From the NCBI GenBank assembly GCA_003646045.1, contig QNDV01000023.1:1-13161 (forward strand): 13,161 nucleotides of DNA. The letters are read 5' to 3'. This stretch comes from a bacterium. Lineage in GTDB: Bacteria > Krumholzibacteriota > Krumholzibacteria > LZORAL124-64-63. The notes below the pieces were generated by a model. That model was not told where the DNA came from. It saw nothing but the letters and a program-made list of their open reading frames with translations, and did no database searches. Position 1 is the first letter of the stretch. Each line of letters starts with the position of its first letter. Shown in pieces: positions 1-6,600 of this stretch. The translations under genes and the position numbers were made by a program.

Positions 1-200
1 AGGGGCAGCGCATCGAACGGGGCCAGATCTTTGCCCAACTGGGATCAGCGAAGGAGAACGGCGGCTGGCCACCACACCTGCATTTTCAGAAGATCAGGGA
101 CATGCTCGGCAAACGGGGAGATTTTCCAGGCGTGGCGAAGATGTCGGAGCGCGACAAATGGTTGGACTTGTGTCCGGATCCGGCCAGTTTGCTGGTCTGA
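1..200 (+). CDS. C-terminal fragment of an M23-type peptidase domain protein
   Basis: An open frame enters from the left edge and stops at TGA 198-200, giving 65 visible residues. The segment GGWPPHLHFQ contains the HxH zinc-ligand motif of M23 (LytM-like) metallopeptidases. The following pattern DFPGVA...W...CPDP..LL resembles the end of the M23 domain found in large fusions of an aminoglycoside-phosphotransferase-like domain, an M23 domain and a class III aminotransferase. From family knowledge, the aminotransferase domain normally follows this point. Here the protein stops at once, so this would be a form without the aminotransferase, or a stand-alone M23 protein. The 5' part lies outside the window, so length and other domains cannot be seen. 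The M23-like assignment is moderately sure; substrate and cellular location are unknown. Confidence 0.6.
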   Translation, partial: GQRIERGQIFAQLGSAKENGGWPPHLHFQKIRDMLGKRGDFPGVAKMSERDKWLDLCPDPASLLV

Positions 201-222
201 GGTGTGAGGGCAGTTGTATCCG

Positions 223-237
223 TGGCCCCGGGGGCCA
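223..237. terminator. short GC-rich dyad after the M23-type gene
   Basis: The sequence TGGCCCCGGGGGCCA lies 23 bases after the TGA at 198-200 and can fold into a short GC stem. No T-run follows it, so as an intrinsic terminator it is weak. The rest of the 218-base gap before the next gene is relatively AT-rich and shows nothing else except a possible promoter near 339-366. Confidence 0.25.
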
Positions 238-338
238 TGGTCATGCCATAAATATCAGAATAATTGCGACTTGATGGGCTGCCGTTCCGAGACAAGGCAA
301 CGGGAGTAATCGACAAGATAATCTCTGCGATATTCGCC

Positions 339-366
339 TTGTGTACGCCTCGAATTTTCCTATCAT
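339..366 (+). promoter_or_regulatory. possible sigma70-type promoter of the DinB-like gene
   Basis: TTGTGT (339-344) and TATCAT (361-366) are separated by 16 bases, an acceptable sigma70 spacing. Predicted transcription would begin near 373, giving a leader of about 45 bases that includes AAGGAG at 406-411. This is seen by eye only; both hexamers are imperfect. Confidence 0.35.
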
Positions 367-418
367 GTGAACTCCTTCCCCGGCAAGCCGACGAAAAAAA
401 CCGCCAAGGAGCCATCAC

Positions 419-952
419 ATGAAATGGACCGAACTGCTAACCACCGCCGTCAACGAGAACTACAAGGTCACCGACGCCTTGATGGTCATGGTCGACGATG
501 ACAGCCTGGACTGGAAACCGGCCACGGGCACCAACTGGATGACCACCGGCCAACTCCTGATGCATCTGACCGGTTCCTGCGGCGCGTGCTTCAAGGGTTT
601 CGTCACCGGCGACTGGGGTATGCCCGAGGGCATGGAAATGGGCGATGGCCCGGACGACCACGAGTCCATGCTGCCCCCGGCCGAAGCCCTGCCCACGGTG
701 GAGTCGGTGGCCAAGGCCCGCGAGCTGCTGGCCGCCGACAAACAGGTGGCGCTGGATATGCTGGCCCAGGCCGGCGAGGACGATCTGGATCAAAAGAAAC
801 TGGCAGCCCCCTGGGATCCGAATCGCGAAATCCGGTTGGGCGAGCACCTGTTGGGCATGGTGATACACCTGCAATCACACAAGTCCCAGTTGTTCTACTA
901 CCTCAAACTCCGGGGCCAAGAGGTGAATACCTTGCACCTGTGGGGGATGTAG
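419..952 (+). CDS. DinB/YfiT-like four-helix-bundle protein
   Basis: This 177-residue protein fits the DinB-like (DUF664/YfiT) superfamily: small alpha-helical bundles that bind a divalent metal through three histidines. Likely ligands are His49 (LLMHLTG, helix 2) and His150 and His154 (VIHLQSHKSQL, last helix); the H-x3-H spacing before K-x-QL is typical. The length is normal for the family. Some relatives are thiol-dependent S-transferases using bacillithiol or mycothiol, but nothing here identifies a substrate, and most members have no known function. The start is ATG 419, with AAGGAG at 406-411 and a 7-base spacer. It appears monocistronic. The final codons and the TAG stop (950-952) lie inside the left arm of repeat element A, so the C-terminal residues beyond about LHLWGM may have been shaped by the element. 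No signal peptide is seen, so it is probably cytoplasmic. Confidence 0.8.
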   Translation: MKWTELLTTAVNENYKVTDALMVMVDDDSLDWKPATGTNWMTTGQLLMHLTGSCGACFKGFVTGDWGMPEGMEMGDGPDDHESMLPPAEALPTVESVAKARELLAADKQVALDMLAQAGEDDLDQKKLAAPWDPNREIRLGEHLLGMVIHLQSHKSQLFYYLKLRGQEVNTLHLWGM

Positions 953-1093
953 GTTCGGTGCGACGCGGTTGGCGGGACGCAGGGCGGAGCCATCGTGGCT
1001 CCGCCCTGCTCGGGCTCCGGCTCCTTACGCCATCCGTGGCTCACGGACCCTCCACACGCCCTCCAACCGCGCCGCACCGAACCTGCATCCCCC
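942..1093 (+). repeat. 152-bp dyad element, copy A
   Basis: The outer arms are 34-base inverted repeats, 942-975 against 1060-1093, with about three mismatches. Inside is a perfect 14-bp hairpin, 979-992 with 996-1009, around a TCG loop. A smaller hairpin, TCCGTG-gct-CACGGA, lies at 1033-1047. The core aligns with the minus strand of copy B (1595-1746), including a shared GCTCGGGCT block and a CACACGCC block near the right arm. No open reading frame of note is inside. The left arm covers the stop codon of the DinB-like gene. It resembles a MITE or large REP/BIME-like element, or a bulky 3'-end structure. There is no T-run and no obvious target-site duplication. Confidence 0.8.
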
Positions 1094-1183
1094 TCACTTG
1101 CGGCGGTATACAGGGTTAAGAGCGAAGAGAGTACTTCATGTCCACCGGGTGGTTTCAGATTGGGTGGCCTGTTCTGGACATGG

Positions 1184-1594
1184 TCAATCGGGGCGGGCGT
1201 TCGAGCTGTATTCAGACTTGGTACCATTGTAGGCATCGAAGAGTCTTCGGTGTGCCGCCAACGAAAACTCGTCATCCCTCAGGTCGTATTCAGTGATCCA
1301 GGCAACCAGCATTTCCGCATTTGCCGCCTGTGCCGCCGGGGACTCGTACTTGTGTGGCTCCCAGGGGCGGTTGTTGCTGTTGGCGATGCATGTCTCGACC
1401 CCCGGATTCAGAAAGATGATCTCCGAGGTATGTGGCATGACGTATCCAAGCAGGCTCGAGTAGCAGCCTTCGATGACCCAAGCCGTGTTGTCTGCCATGA
1501 ATCGCGCGATAAGCTTCTTGTTGGCCGGCAACGGAAGCCTGGTGGGAGTCTTGCTGCTCTCCACATTCTCCAACATGAACAGGGAGGTGGATCC
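1184..1594 (-). pseudogene. 5'-truncated P-loop kinase (shikimate/adenylate kinase-like)
   Basis: The visible remnant of about 136 residues reads ...NTAWVIEGCYSSLL...EIIFLNPGVETCIANSNNRPWEPHKYES...RDDEFSLAAHRRLFDAYNGTKSEY, ending at TGA (1186-1184). This matches, from memory, the C-terminal two-thirds of small P-loop nucleotide kinases of about 170-180 residues annotated as shikimate-kinase- or adenylate-kinase-like. In those, an N-terminal Walker A loop GxxxxGK[ST] precedes a TxxRxPL stretch, here TPTRLPL. The Walker A half is absent. Homology begins at about base 1594, exactly where repeat element B ends, and upstream is element B and then the nhaA 3' end. The frame stays open through the repeat to an ATG at 1738, so a chimeric 184-residue product is possible, but it would lack the nucleotide-binding loop. 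The gene is therefore almost certainly dead or repurposed. Confidence 0.7.
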
Positions 1595-1746
1595 CCTGGG
1601 AGTTGTTCGTGGTTGGCCTGCCTGCCGGGGCGTGTGAAGGGTCGTGGAGCCAGGAGGGCGCAACGGCCCGCAGCCCGAGCCCAGCGGGCCACGAGGGCCC
1701 GCGCCGGCGTCCTCGCCAGGCAGGCCAACCACGAACAACTCCCAGG
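1595..1746 (-). repeat. 152-bp dyad element, copy B
   Basis: The outer arms are perfect 30-base inverted repeats, 1595-1624 against 1717-1746. The length is the same as copy A. Read on the minus strand, the interior aligns with the plus strand of copy A: shared blocks include GGACGC, TCGTGGC, GCTCGGGCT, TGGCTC and CACACGCC in the same order. The arm sequences differ from those of copy A, yet each copy's arms are complementary to each other. The central hairpin GCGGGCC-ctcgt-GGCCCGC sits where copy A has its TCG-loop hairpin, with compensating base changes. The element ends 11 bases from the nhaA stop codon and abuts the breakpoint of the kinase remnant. Confidence 0.8.
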
Positions 1747-1757
1747 AGACTCAGCCC

Positions 1758-3077
1758 CTATTCCGTTGGCTTGGGCAACACCACCATCAGTATGGTCATC
1801 CCGATCACCGCCGCAATGCCACTGGCTCCCAGCACGCCCACCTTGGCTATCACCAGCATCTCGCCCTGCAGGGCCAGGCCCGCAATGAACAGGGCCATGG
1901 TGAACCCGATGCCCGCCAGGAAGCCGCCGCCGACCAGGCCGCCCCAGGTCAGACCCTCGGGCAGTGTCTTGGTGACCAGCTTCACCGCCAGGAAACTCAG
2001 CAGGAGGATACCCACGGGTTTGCCCACCACCAGGGCCGCCATGATGGCCACGGCCACGGGCTCGCCGAAATCGCCCATGGTGAAGGGGACGCCGGCGTTG
2101 GCCAGGGCAAAAATCGGCATGATGATGAAGCTGGTCCAGGGATGGAGGGTGCCCTCGAGATACTCGAGTGGCGAAATGACCTCACGCATTCTGCCGGTGA
2201 ATTCCCGCACCGCGTCCGAGCGGTGGTTCATGTTCACCCAGGCTCCACCGTGCAGGGTTTCGTCAGCCCGCCGCAACATGCCACTGATGACGTTTGTGGG
2301 CAGGTAGGTCGTGGCCGGGGTCAGTAACCCCAGCAGCACACCCGCGATGGTGGCGTGCACTCCCGATTCGTGGAAGCCAAACCAGACCGCCACGCCCAGC
2401 ACCGCGTAGACCCCGAAGCTGCGCACACCCAGGCGGCCCAGGCTCCACACCGCGCCCAGACCGACGAAGGCCAATCCCAGGGCGGTCAGATTCAACGATT
2501 CGGTATAGCCGATGGCGATGACCAGGATGGCCCCGATGTCGTCGACGATGGCCAGTGAAAGCAGCATCACCCGCAGGATGTGGGGAACACGGGGGCCGAG
2601 GACCGCCATGCAGCCCACCACGAAGGCGATGTCCGTGGCCATGGGGATGCCCCAGCCGCGGGCCGCTTCGCCGCTGCCCTGCAGGGCCAGGTAGAGGCCC
2701 GCCGGTACGATCATGCCGCCGAGGGCCGCAGCCACGGGCAGGGTGGCGCGTTTGACGTCGCGCAACTCGCCCAACACCATCTCCCGCTTCACCTCGAGAC
2801 CCACCACGAAGAAGAAGATGGCCATGAGTCCGTCGTTGATCCAGTGCTGCACCGAGTGGCTCATGGTGAAGTCGCCCACCGTGAAGCCGACCTTGGTCTT
2901 CCACAACGCCAGGTACCACTCGCTGGCGCCGCTGTTGGCCAGGACCAGGGCCAGGGCGGTGCACACCAGCAACAGCACGCCGCTGGCAGCCTCCACGTGG
3001 AGGAAGCGGGCAAGGGGATCCACCAGGCGGTGGATGGGAGCGCTGGGGCGCAGGTCGTCGCGTTCGTGGTCAGCCAT
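1758..3077 (-). CDS. nhaA: Na+/H+ antiporter NhaA
   Basis: NhaA exchanges protons for Na+ or Li+ across the inner membrane in pH and sodium homeostasis. The 439-residue product has the expected dozen hydrophobic segments and the family hallmarks: FFFVVGLEVKRE near 88-99, MATDIAF with Asp149 (E. coli Asp133), LAIVDDIGAI with the ion-binding pair Asp179-Asp180 (Asp163-Asp164), and VGKPVGI with Lys353 (Lys300). All key residues are present, so it should be functional. The length is slightly above the roughly 390 residues of E. coli, because of a cytoplasmic N-terminal extension and a longer periplasmic loop near 270-310. I chose ATG 3077: AAGGAG lies 5 bases upstream on the minus strand (3083-3088), whereas an upstream ATG at 3158 would add 27 non-homologous residues. 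It diverges from the DUF3179-type gene. Its 3' end abuts repeat element B. Confidence 0.95.
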   Translation of the reverse strand: MADHERDDLRPSAPIHRLVDPLARFLHVEAASGVLLLVCTALALVLANSGASEWYLALWKTKVGFTVGDFTMSHSVQHWINDGLMAIFFFVVGLEVKREMVLGELRDVKRATLPVAAALGGMIVPAGLYLALQGSGEAARGWGIPMATDIAFVVGCMAVLGPRVPHILRVMLLSLAIVDDIGAILVIAIGYTESLNLTALGLAFVGLGAVWSLGRLGVRSFGVYAVLGVAVWFGFHESGVHATIAGVLLGLLTPATTYLPTNVISGMLRRADETLHGGAWVNMNHRSDAVREFTGRMREVISPLEYLEGTLHPWTSFIIMPIFALANAGVPFTMGDFGEPVAVAIMAALVVGKPVGILLLSFLAVKLVTKTLPEGLTWGGLVGGGFLAGIGFTMALFIAGLALQGEMLVIAKVGVLGASGIAAVIGMTILMVVLPKPTE

Positions 3078-3207
3078 GGCCTCTCCTTCGGGGTTGGAGG
3101 TCCAGACTAGCCCAAGACGGGACACATGACCAGCGGTGGGGATTGCGGTATGGTCCAAGTGTGACGTTTGTCGTGAAAAGGGATTGGCCTGCTACGAGAG
3201 GATGACC

Positions 3208-4125
3208 ATGAACCGCACCACCCTGACCATGGCGGCCGCCGGCCTGCTGGCTGTGGCACTCCTGGCGCCGGCTGCCGCCCAGCGCCACCAGCCCGAGGTC
3301 CACGGCGTCTTCGACGGCGATTCCATGTACACGCTGTTGCCGCCCGACGGGATCCCGGCCATTCGTGAACCGGCCTACGTCTCCGGCGCGGAGGCGGACG
3401 CCCAGATGTCGAACCAGGAACCGGTGATGGGTATGGTCAGCGGTGACGACGCCGTCTGCTGGTCGACGTGGCAGCTGGATCATCACGAGATCGTCAACGA
3501 CCAGCTGGCGGGCACGGCCATCGCCGCCACCTGGTGACCCCTCTGCCATACGGGCGTGGTCTACGCCCGCGAGGTCGATGGGAAAGTCCTGACCCTGATC
3601 GTGTCGGGCAAGTTGTGGCGCAACAGCATGGTCATGATGGACGAGGAGAGCGGCTCGCTGTGGAGCCACGTCAACGGACGCTGTCTGGAAGGTAGCTACG
3701 AGGGCCGCGAACTGGCCCATCTGCCGTCTGTGCAGACCACGTGGGCAGACTGGAGGCGGGCCCATCCCGCGACGCGTGTGTTGAAGAAGTCCGAGGAGAT
3801 CCTTTCTTCGCGCTACGAACGCTACTTCGCCGACCAGGATCGCGCCGGGATGTTCCGCACCATCTGGCTGCAGGACCGCATGCCGGCCAAGGCCCTGGTG
3901 CACGGCCTGGTGGATGGCCCCCATGCGGTGGCCGTGCGCGACGAGGTGCTGAAACCCGGAGACGAGATCACGGTGGATCTGGCAGGCAATGAGGTGCGGG
4001 TGGCTCGTGCAGTCGACGGCGGCGTGCGGGCCTTCGCCGGAGACGGTGGTGAACTGCTGGTGCGCACGTCTTTCTGGTTCGCCTGGAGTACTTTCTATCC
4101 CAACACGGCGGTGGTGGGGAAATAG
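3208..4125 (+). CDS. DUF3179-type exported protein, probable selenoprotein (Sec110)
   Basis: The reading frame runs from ATG 3208 to TAG 4123-4125 (305 residues) with a single in-frame TGA at 3535-3537. On both sides it matches the DUF3179 family: DHHEIVNDQLAGTAIA before, and PLCHTGVVYAREVDGKVLTL.VSG, ESGSLWSHVNGR, TTWADWRRAHP and FWFAWSTFYPNT after. The family normally has CPLC at this point, and the TGA replaces its first Cys, giving W-U110-P-L-C113, a UxxC redox-type motif. A SECIS-like hairpin follows. Residues 1-25 form a signal peptide (MNR, hydrophobic core, AAA-Q), so the protein is exported. ATG 3208 has GAGAGG at the usual distance upstream; ATG 3202 has none. The family's biochemical role is not established. 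Without recoding, a 109-residue fragment would result; a nonsense mutation or base error is the main alternative. Confidence 0.78.
3535..3574 (+). promoter_or_regulatory. candidate bacterial SECIS element
   Basis: After UGA (3535-3537, followed by C) a hairpin CGGGCGU-GGUCU-ACGCCCG forms at 3551-3569: a 7-bp perfect stem with a five-base loop. The loop begins 20 bases after the UGA. From established knowledge, bacterial SECIS loops lie about 16-37 bases downstream and carry G in the first two loop positions. The loop GGUCU is the one I recall from E. coli fdhF. A lower stem CCUC (3540-3543) with GAGG (3571-3574) could extend the structure to just after the UGA. The bulged U of fdhF is not obvious. 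Confidence 0.65.
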
Positions 4126-4128
4126 GGC

Positions 4129-6465
4129 CTAGGCCCCGCCGATGGCTGTCCGTACCCGGCTCAACAACTGATTACCGTCGTACGGCTTACGCAGTACTTC
4201 GGGATGATCCGTCTCATCATCGAACACGCCGCTGCTGTAGCCGCTGCTGAACAGGATGGCGGTGTCCGGAGCCAGGGTGGCAATGCGCTGCGCCGCCTCG
4301 CGACCGCCCAGGTTGGGCATCATGATATCGAGCAGCACCAGGGCAAAACGGTCGGGAGTGGCCTGCACCAGGGCGCAGGCCTCGATTCCATCGGTGGCTG
4401 TCACCACCTCGTACCCTCCGCGTTCGAGGATCCGGTGCACACTGGTAAGTACCATGGGGTCGTCTTCCGCCACCAGGATAGTCTCGTAGCCGCCACGGAC
4501 TTCGCGGGAGGGTCTGGTCTCTTTGCGGGTCACGCCCCCGGGTTTGCCCCGGGGCAGGTGGACAACGAATGAGGATCCCTCGCCGGGCGTACTGTCGGTC
4601 CGCAGGAACCCCCCGTGTTTCTTCACCGCACCGTAGACCACCGATAGCCCCAGACCCGTTCCCCTGCCTGTGTCCTTGGTGGAGAAGAACGGCTCATAGA
4701 TCTGTTTCAGGACGCCGGCATCCATACCGCAGCCCGTGTCGCTTACGGTGATGGTCACGTAGTCGCCGGCCTCGGCCCAGGGGTGGGAACCGATCTCCTC
4801 TTCGCTCACGGTCACCACGTCGGTTTCCACGGTGATGGTGCCGCCGTCGGGCATGGCGTCGCGGGCGTTGACACAGAGATTCACCAGGACCTGCTCCAAC
4901 TGCCCGAAGTCCGCCCGCAAGATTTCCTTGTCGGCCCCAGGCCGGTAGTCCAGCACTATGTTTGCCGCGATCAGGCGACGCATCATCTCCAGCATATGCT
5001 CCAGGAGCTGATCGACCGCCACCTCGTCCAGTTTCAGGGTCTGCCCCCGGCTGAAAGTGAGCAGGCGCTGGGTCAGGACGGTGGCCCGCTCGACGGCGCG
5101 ATGCAGGATACCCAGGTCCTGTAACCGTGTCTCGGGGGGCTGGGTCTCGTCGGCAGCGAACTCCAGGGACGTCGTCATGGCCTGCAGGATATTGTTGAAG
5201 TCGTGGGCGATACCACCGGCCAGCTGCCCCACGGCCTCGAGTTTCTGGGACTGGACAAGGCGCTGCTCCAGGTCGCGCTCGCGGGTGACATCGCGCTTGA
5301 CCGCCACATAGGCGATGACTTGGCCTGTCCGGTCCCGCACCGGTGAGATGGTGGCTTCCTCTTCGTACAGGCTGCCGTCCTTGCGCCGATTGGTCATGGG
5401 GCCGCTCCAGACACGACCGGCGGTCAGGGTGGCCCACATTCTTCTGAAGTAGTCGTCATCCATCAGGTCACTGCGCAGGAAATTCACGTTGCGGCCCAGG
5501 GCTTCGCCACGCTCGTAGCCGGTGATCCGGGTAAAGGCCGGATTGATATACTGGATGACCCCTTCGCAGTCCGTGACCATGATGATCTCGGCGGCCTGCT
5601 CCATCGCCGTGTTGAGCAGCGCGTTGGCTTTGGCGTCGGTCAGGTCGGTGATGGCCACGTAGGCCACGGACCAGTCGGTAAACTGGGGATCCAGCAGGAT
5701 CCGGGCCAGGACCGGGCGCACTTCGCCGTCGAAAGTCCTCAGTTCCGACTCGACCGTGCATTCTCTGGCACCGTTGAAGAGAGCCACCACCTCACGATGG
5801 AAGCCTTCGAAGGACTTGGCGGTAAACGTATCAGATATGGATGACAGCAGTTGTTCCCTGGACGTGGCGCCGTGCAGGTCCAGGACGGCCTGGTTGACAT
5901 CGACCACCCTGACGAGTGAGGCCAGTCGCTGCAGTTCCCCGGGGTCTCCGCGAAGATGGGCGTCCAGATCGGTCACGCCGCGGTTCCGCAGTTCGTCCAG
6001 GGCGGCCTTTACCGCCGAGAAGTCCTCGGCCCACAGGCCAACCGGAGCGTTCTCGAAGAGATGTTGCAACTGCTCGCGGCTGGTATGCAGCGCAGATACG
6101 TCGTGCAGCAGGCAGTGGGTACGCAGGGGGGTCCCGTCGGGTTTGTCCTCGACGCGGCCGTCCACCTCGACCCGGATGGGCGTACCGTCCTTGCGCCGGA
6201 GGGAAAAGGCCAGCCTGCGTACTTCGCCCGTGGCCAGGAACCGGGGGAATCGTTCGGCTAGCTGGGCCAGGTCCTCCGGAGCGATAAAATCACCGATCCA
6301 GCGGCCGATCACCTCGTCGGCCGAGTAGCCCAGCAGCTCCAACCAGGCGTCGTTGACATGGCCGATCCGCCCCTCGCTGTCGAGGGACTGGTAGCCCAGG
6401 GGGCCATTCTCGAATAGGCGCCGCAGTTCGTCGCCGGAGATCCGCATGGGATCGGGATTCGTCAT
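4129..6465 (-). CDS. soluble PAS-rich hybrid histidine kinase
   Basis: The 778-residue protein is a sensory histidine kinase fused to a receiver. Order: PAS 1 (about 12-125), a divergent PAS 2 (about 130-278, with the PVGLWAEDFSAVK and DVNQAVLDLHGA pattern), PAS 3 (about 282-395, ending VAVKRDVTRERDLEQRL), a dimerisation domain with phospho-acceptor His421 (GGIAHDFNN), and an ATPase domain with N-box Asn533 (NARDAM), G1 DTGCGM and GRGTGLGL. The receiver follows (about 660-775), with EDD 667-669, phospho-acceptor Asp713 (LLDIMMP), Ser740/741 and Lys760. All catalytic residues are present. There are no membrane segments, so it senses a cytoplasmic cue; no ligand can be named. No output regulator is adjacent. 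Start ATG 6465 has GGAGGA at 6473-6478. It is tail-to-tail with the DUF3179-type gene, with three bases between the stops. Confidence 0.93.
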   Translation of the reverse strand: MTNPDPMRISGDELRRLFENGPLGYQSLDSEGRIGHVNDAWLELLGYSADEVIGRWIGDFIAPEDLAQLAERFPRFLATGEVRRLAFSLRRKDGTPIRVEVDGRVEDKPDGTPLRTHCLLHDVSALHTSREQLQHLFENAPVGLWAEDFSAVKAALDELRNRGVTDLDAHLRGDPGELQRLASLVRVVDVNQAVLDLHGATSREQLLSSISDTFTAKSFEGFHREVVALFNGARECTVESELRTFDGEVRPVLARILLDPQFTDWSVAYVAITDLTDAKANALLNTAMEQAAEIIMVTDCEGVIQYINPAFTRITGYERGEALGRNVNFLRSDLMDDDYFRRMWATLTAGRVWSGPMTNRRKDGSLYEEEATISPVRDRTGQVIAYVAVKRDVTRERDLEQRLVQSQKLEAVGQLAGGIAHDFNNILQAMTTSLEFAADETQPPETRLQDLGILHRAVERATVLTQRLLTFSRGQTLKLDEVAVDQLLEHMLEMMRRLIAANIVLDYRPGADKEILRADFGQLEQVLVNLCVNARDAMPDGGTITVETDVVTVSEEEIGSHPWAEAGDYVTITVSDTGCGMDAGVLKQIYEPFFSTKDTGRGTGLGLSVVYGAVKKHGGFLRTDSTPGEGSSFVVHLPRGKPGGVTRKETRPSREVRGGYETILVAEDDPMVLTSVHRILERGGYEVVTATDGIEACALVQATPDRFALVLLDIMMPNLGGREAAQRIATLAPDTAILFSSGYSSGVFDDETDHPEVLRKPYDGNQLLSRVRTAIGGA

Positions 6466-6485
6466 TGTTCAATCCTCCGCCTCTT

Positions 6486-6514
6486 ATCGTAACTGCATCG
6501 GGCGGAAGCGACAA
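6486..6514 (-). promoter_or_regulatory. probable promoter of the hybrid histidine kinase
   Basis: On the minus strand TTGTCG (6514-6509) and TACGAT (6491-6486) are separated by exactly 17 bases. Transcription would start near 6479, leaving a very short leader with GGAGGA at 6478-6473 ahead of ATG 6465. The spacing and the fit with the ribosome site make this one of the better promoter candidates in the window. Confidence 0.5.
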
Positions 6515-6553
6515 CGCGGATACTGCCGACTCCGGCGACCGCACGCAAGAAAA

Positions 6554-6580
6554 CGGCCCCCCGGGTATACCGGGGGGCCG
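6554..6580 (-). terminator. intrinsic terminator of the dehydrogenase gene
   Basis: The 11-bp GC stem CGGCCCCCCGG (6554-6564) pairs with CCGGGGGGCCG (6570-6580) around a five-base loop. On the minus strand it is followed at once by TTTTCTT. It lies 20 bases after the dehydrogenase stop codon, so the histidine kinase downstream must rely on its own promoter. Confidence 0.88.
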
Positions 6581-6600
6581 GGGATCACGAATCCTGTTTG

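Noticed and set aside
1137..1182. CATGTCCA...TGGACATG inverted repeat after the kinase remnant
   Set aside because: It is an 8-bp arm with a spacer of about 30 bases and no T-run or related copies. It may be a leftover terminator, but the evidence is too thin.
995..1888. Long plus-strand open frame of 297 residues across both repeats
   Set aside because: It is low-complexity in Pro, Arg and Gly, runs through both dyad elements and antisense to the kinase remnant and nhaA, and has no family-like sequence. It is a GC-rich shadow frame.
1758..3110. Plus-strand frames opposite nhaA, such as 1644-2327 and 2580-3110
   Set aside because: They mirror the nhaA coding strand; their composition (His, Gln, Gly runs) is that of antisense frames, and nhaA is unambiguous.
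3208..4125. The DUF3179 gene read as two separate genes or as a simple nonsense pseudogene
   Set aside because: Both parts are in the same frame with no gap in family similarity. The second part would start at a GTG inside the conserved CPLC-HTGVV block, without a ribosome site or signal peptide. A nonsense mutation at exactly the CPLC cysteine, together with a SECIS-like hairpin, is less likely than recoding, though it is not excluded.
4125..4136. GGGCCTAGGCCC palindrome at the convergent gene ends as a bidirectional terminator
   Set aside because: The stem would be only four or five base pairs and there is no T-run on either side; it also overlaps both stop regions.
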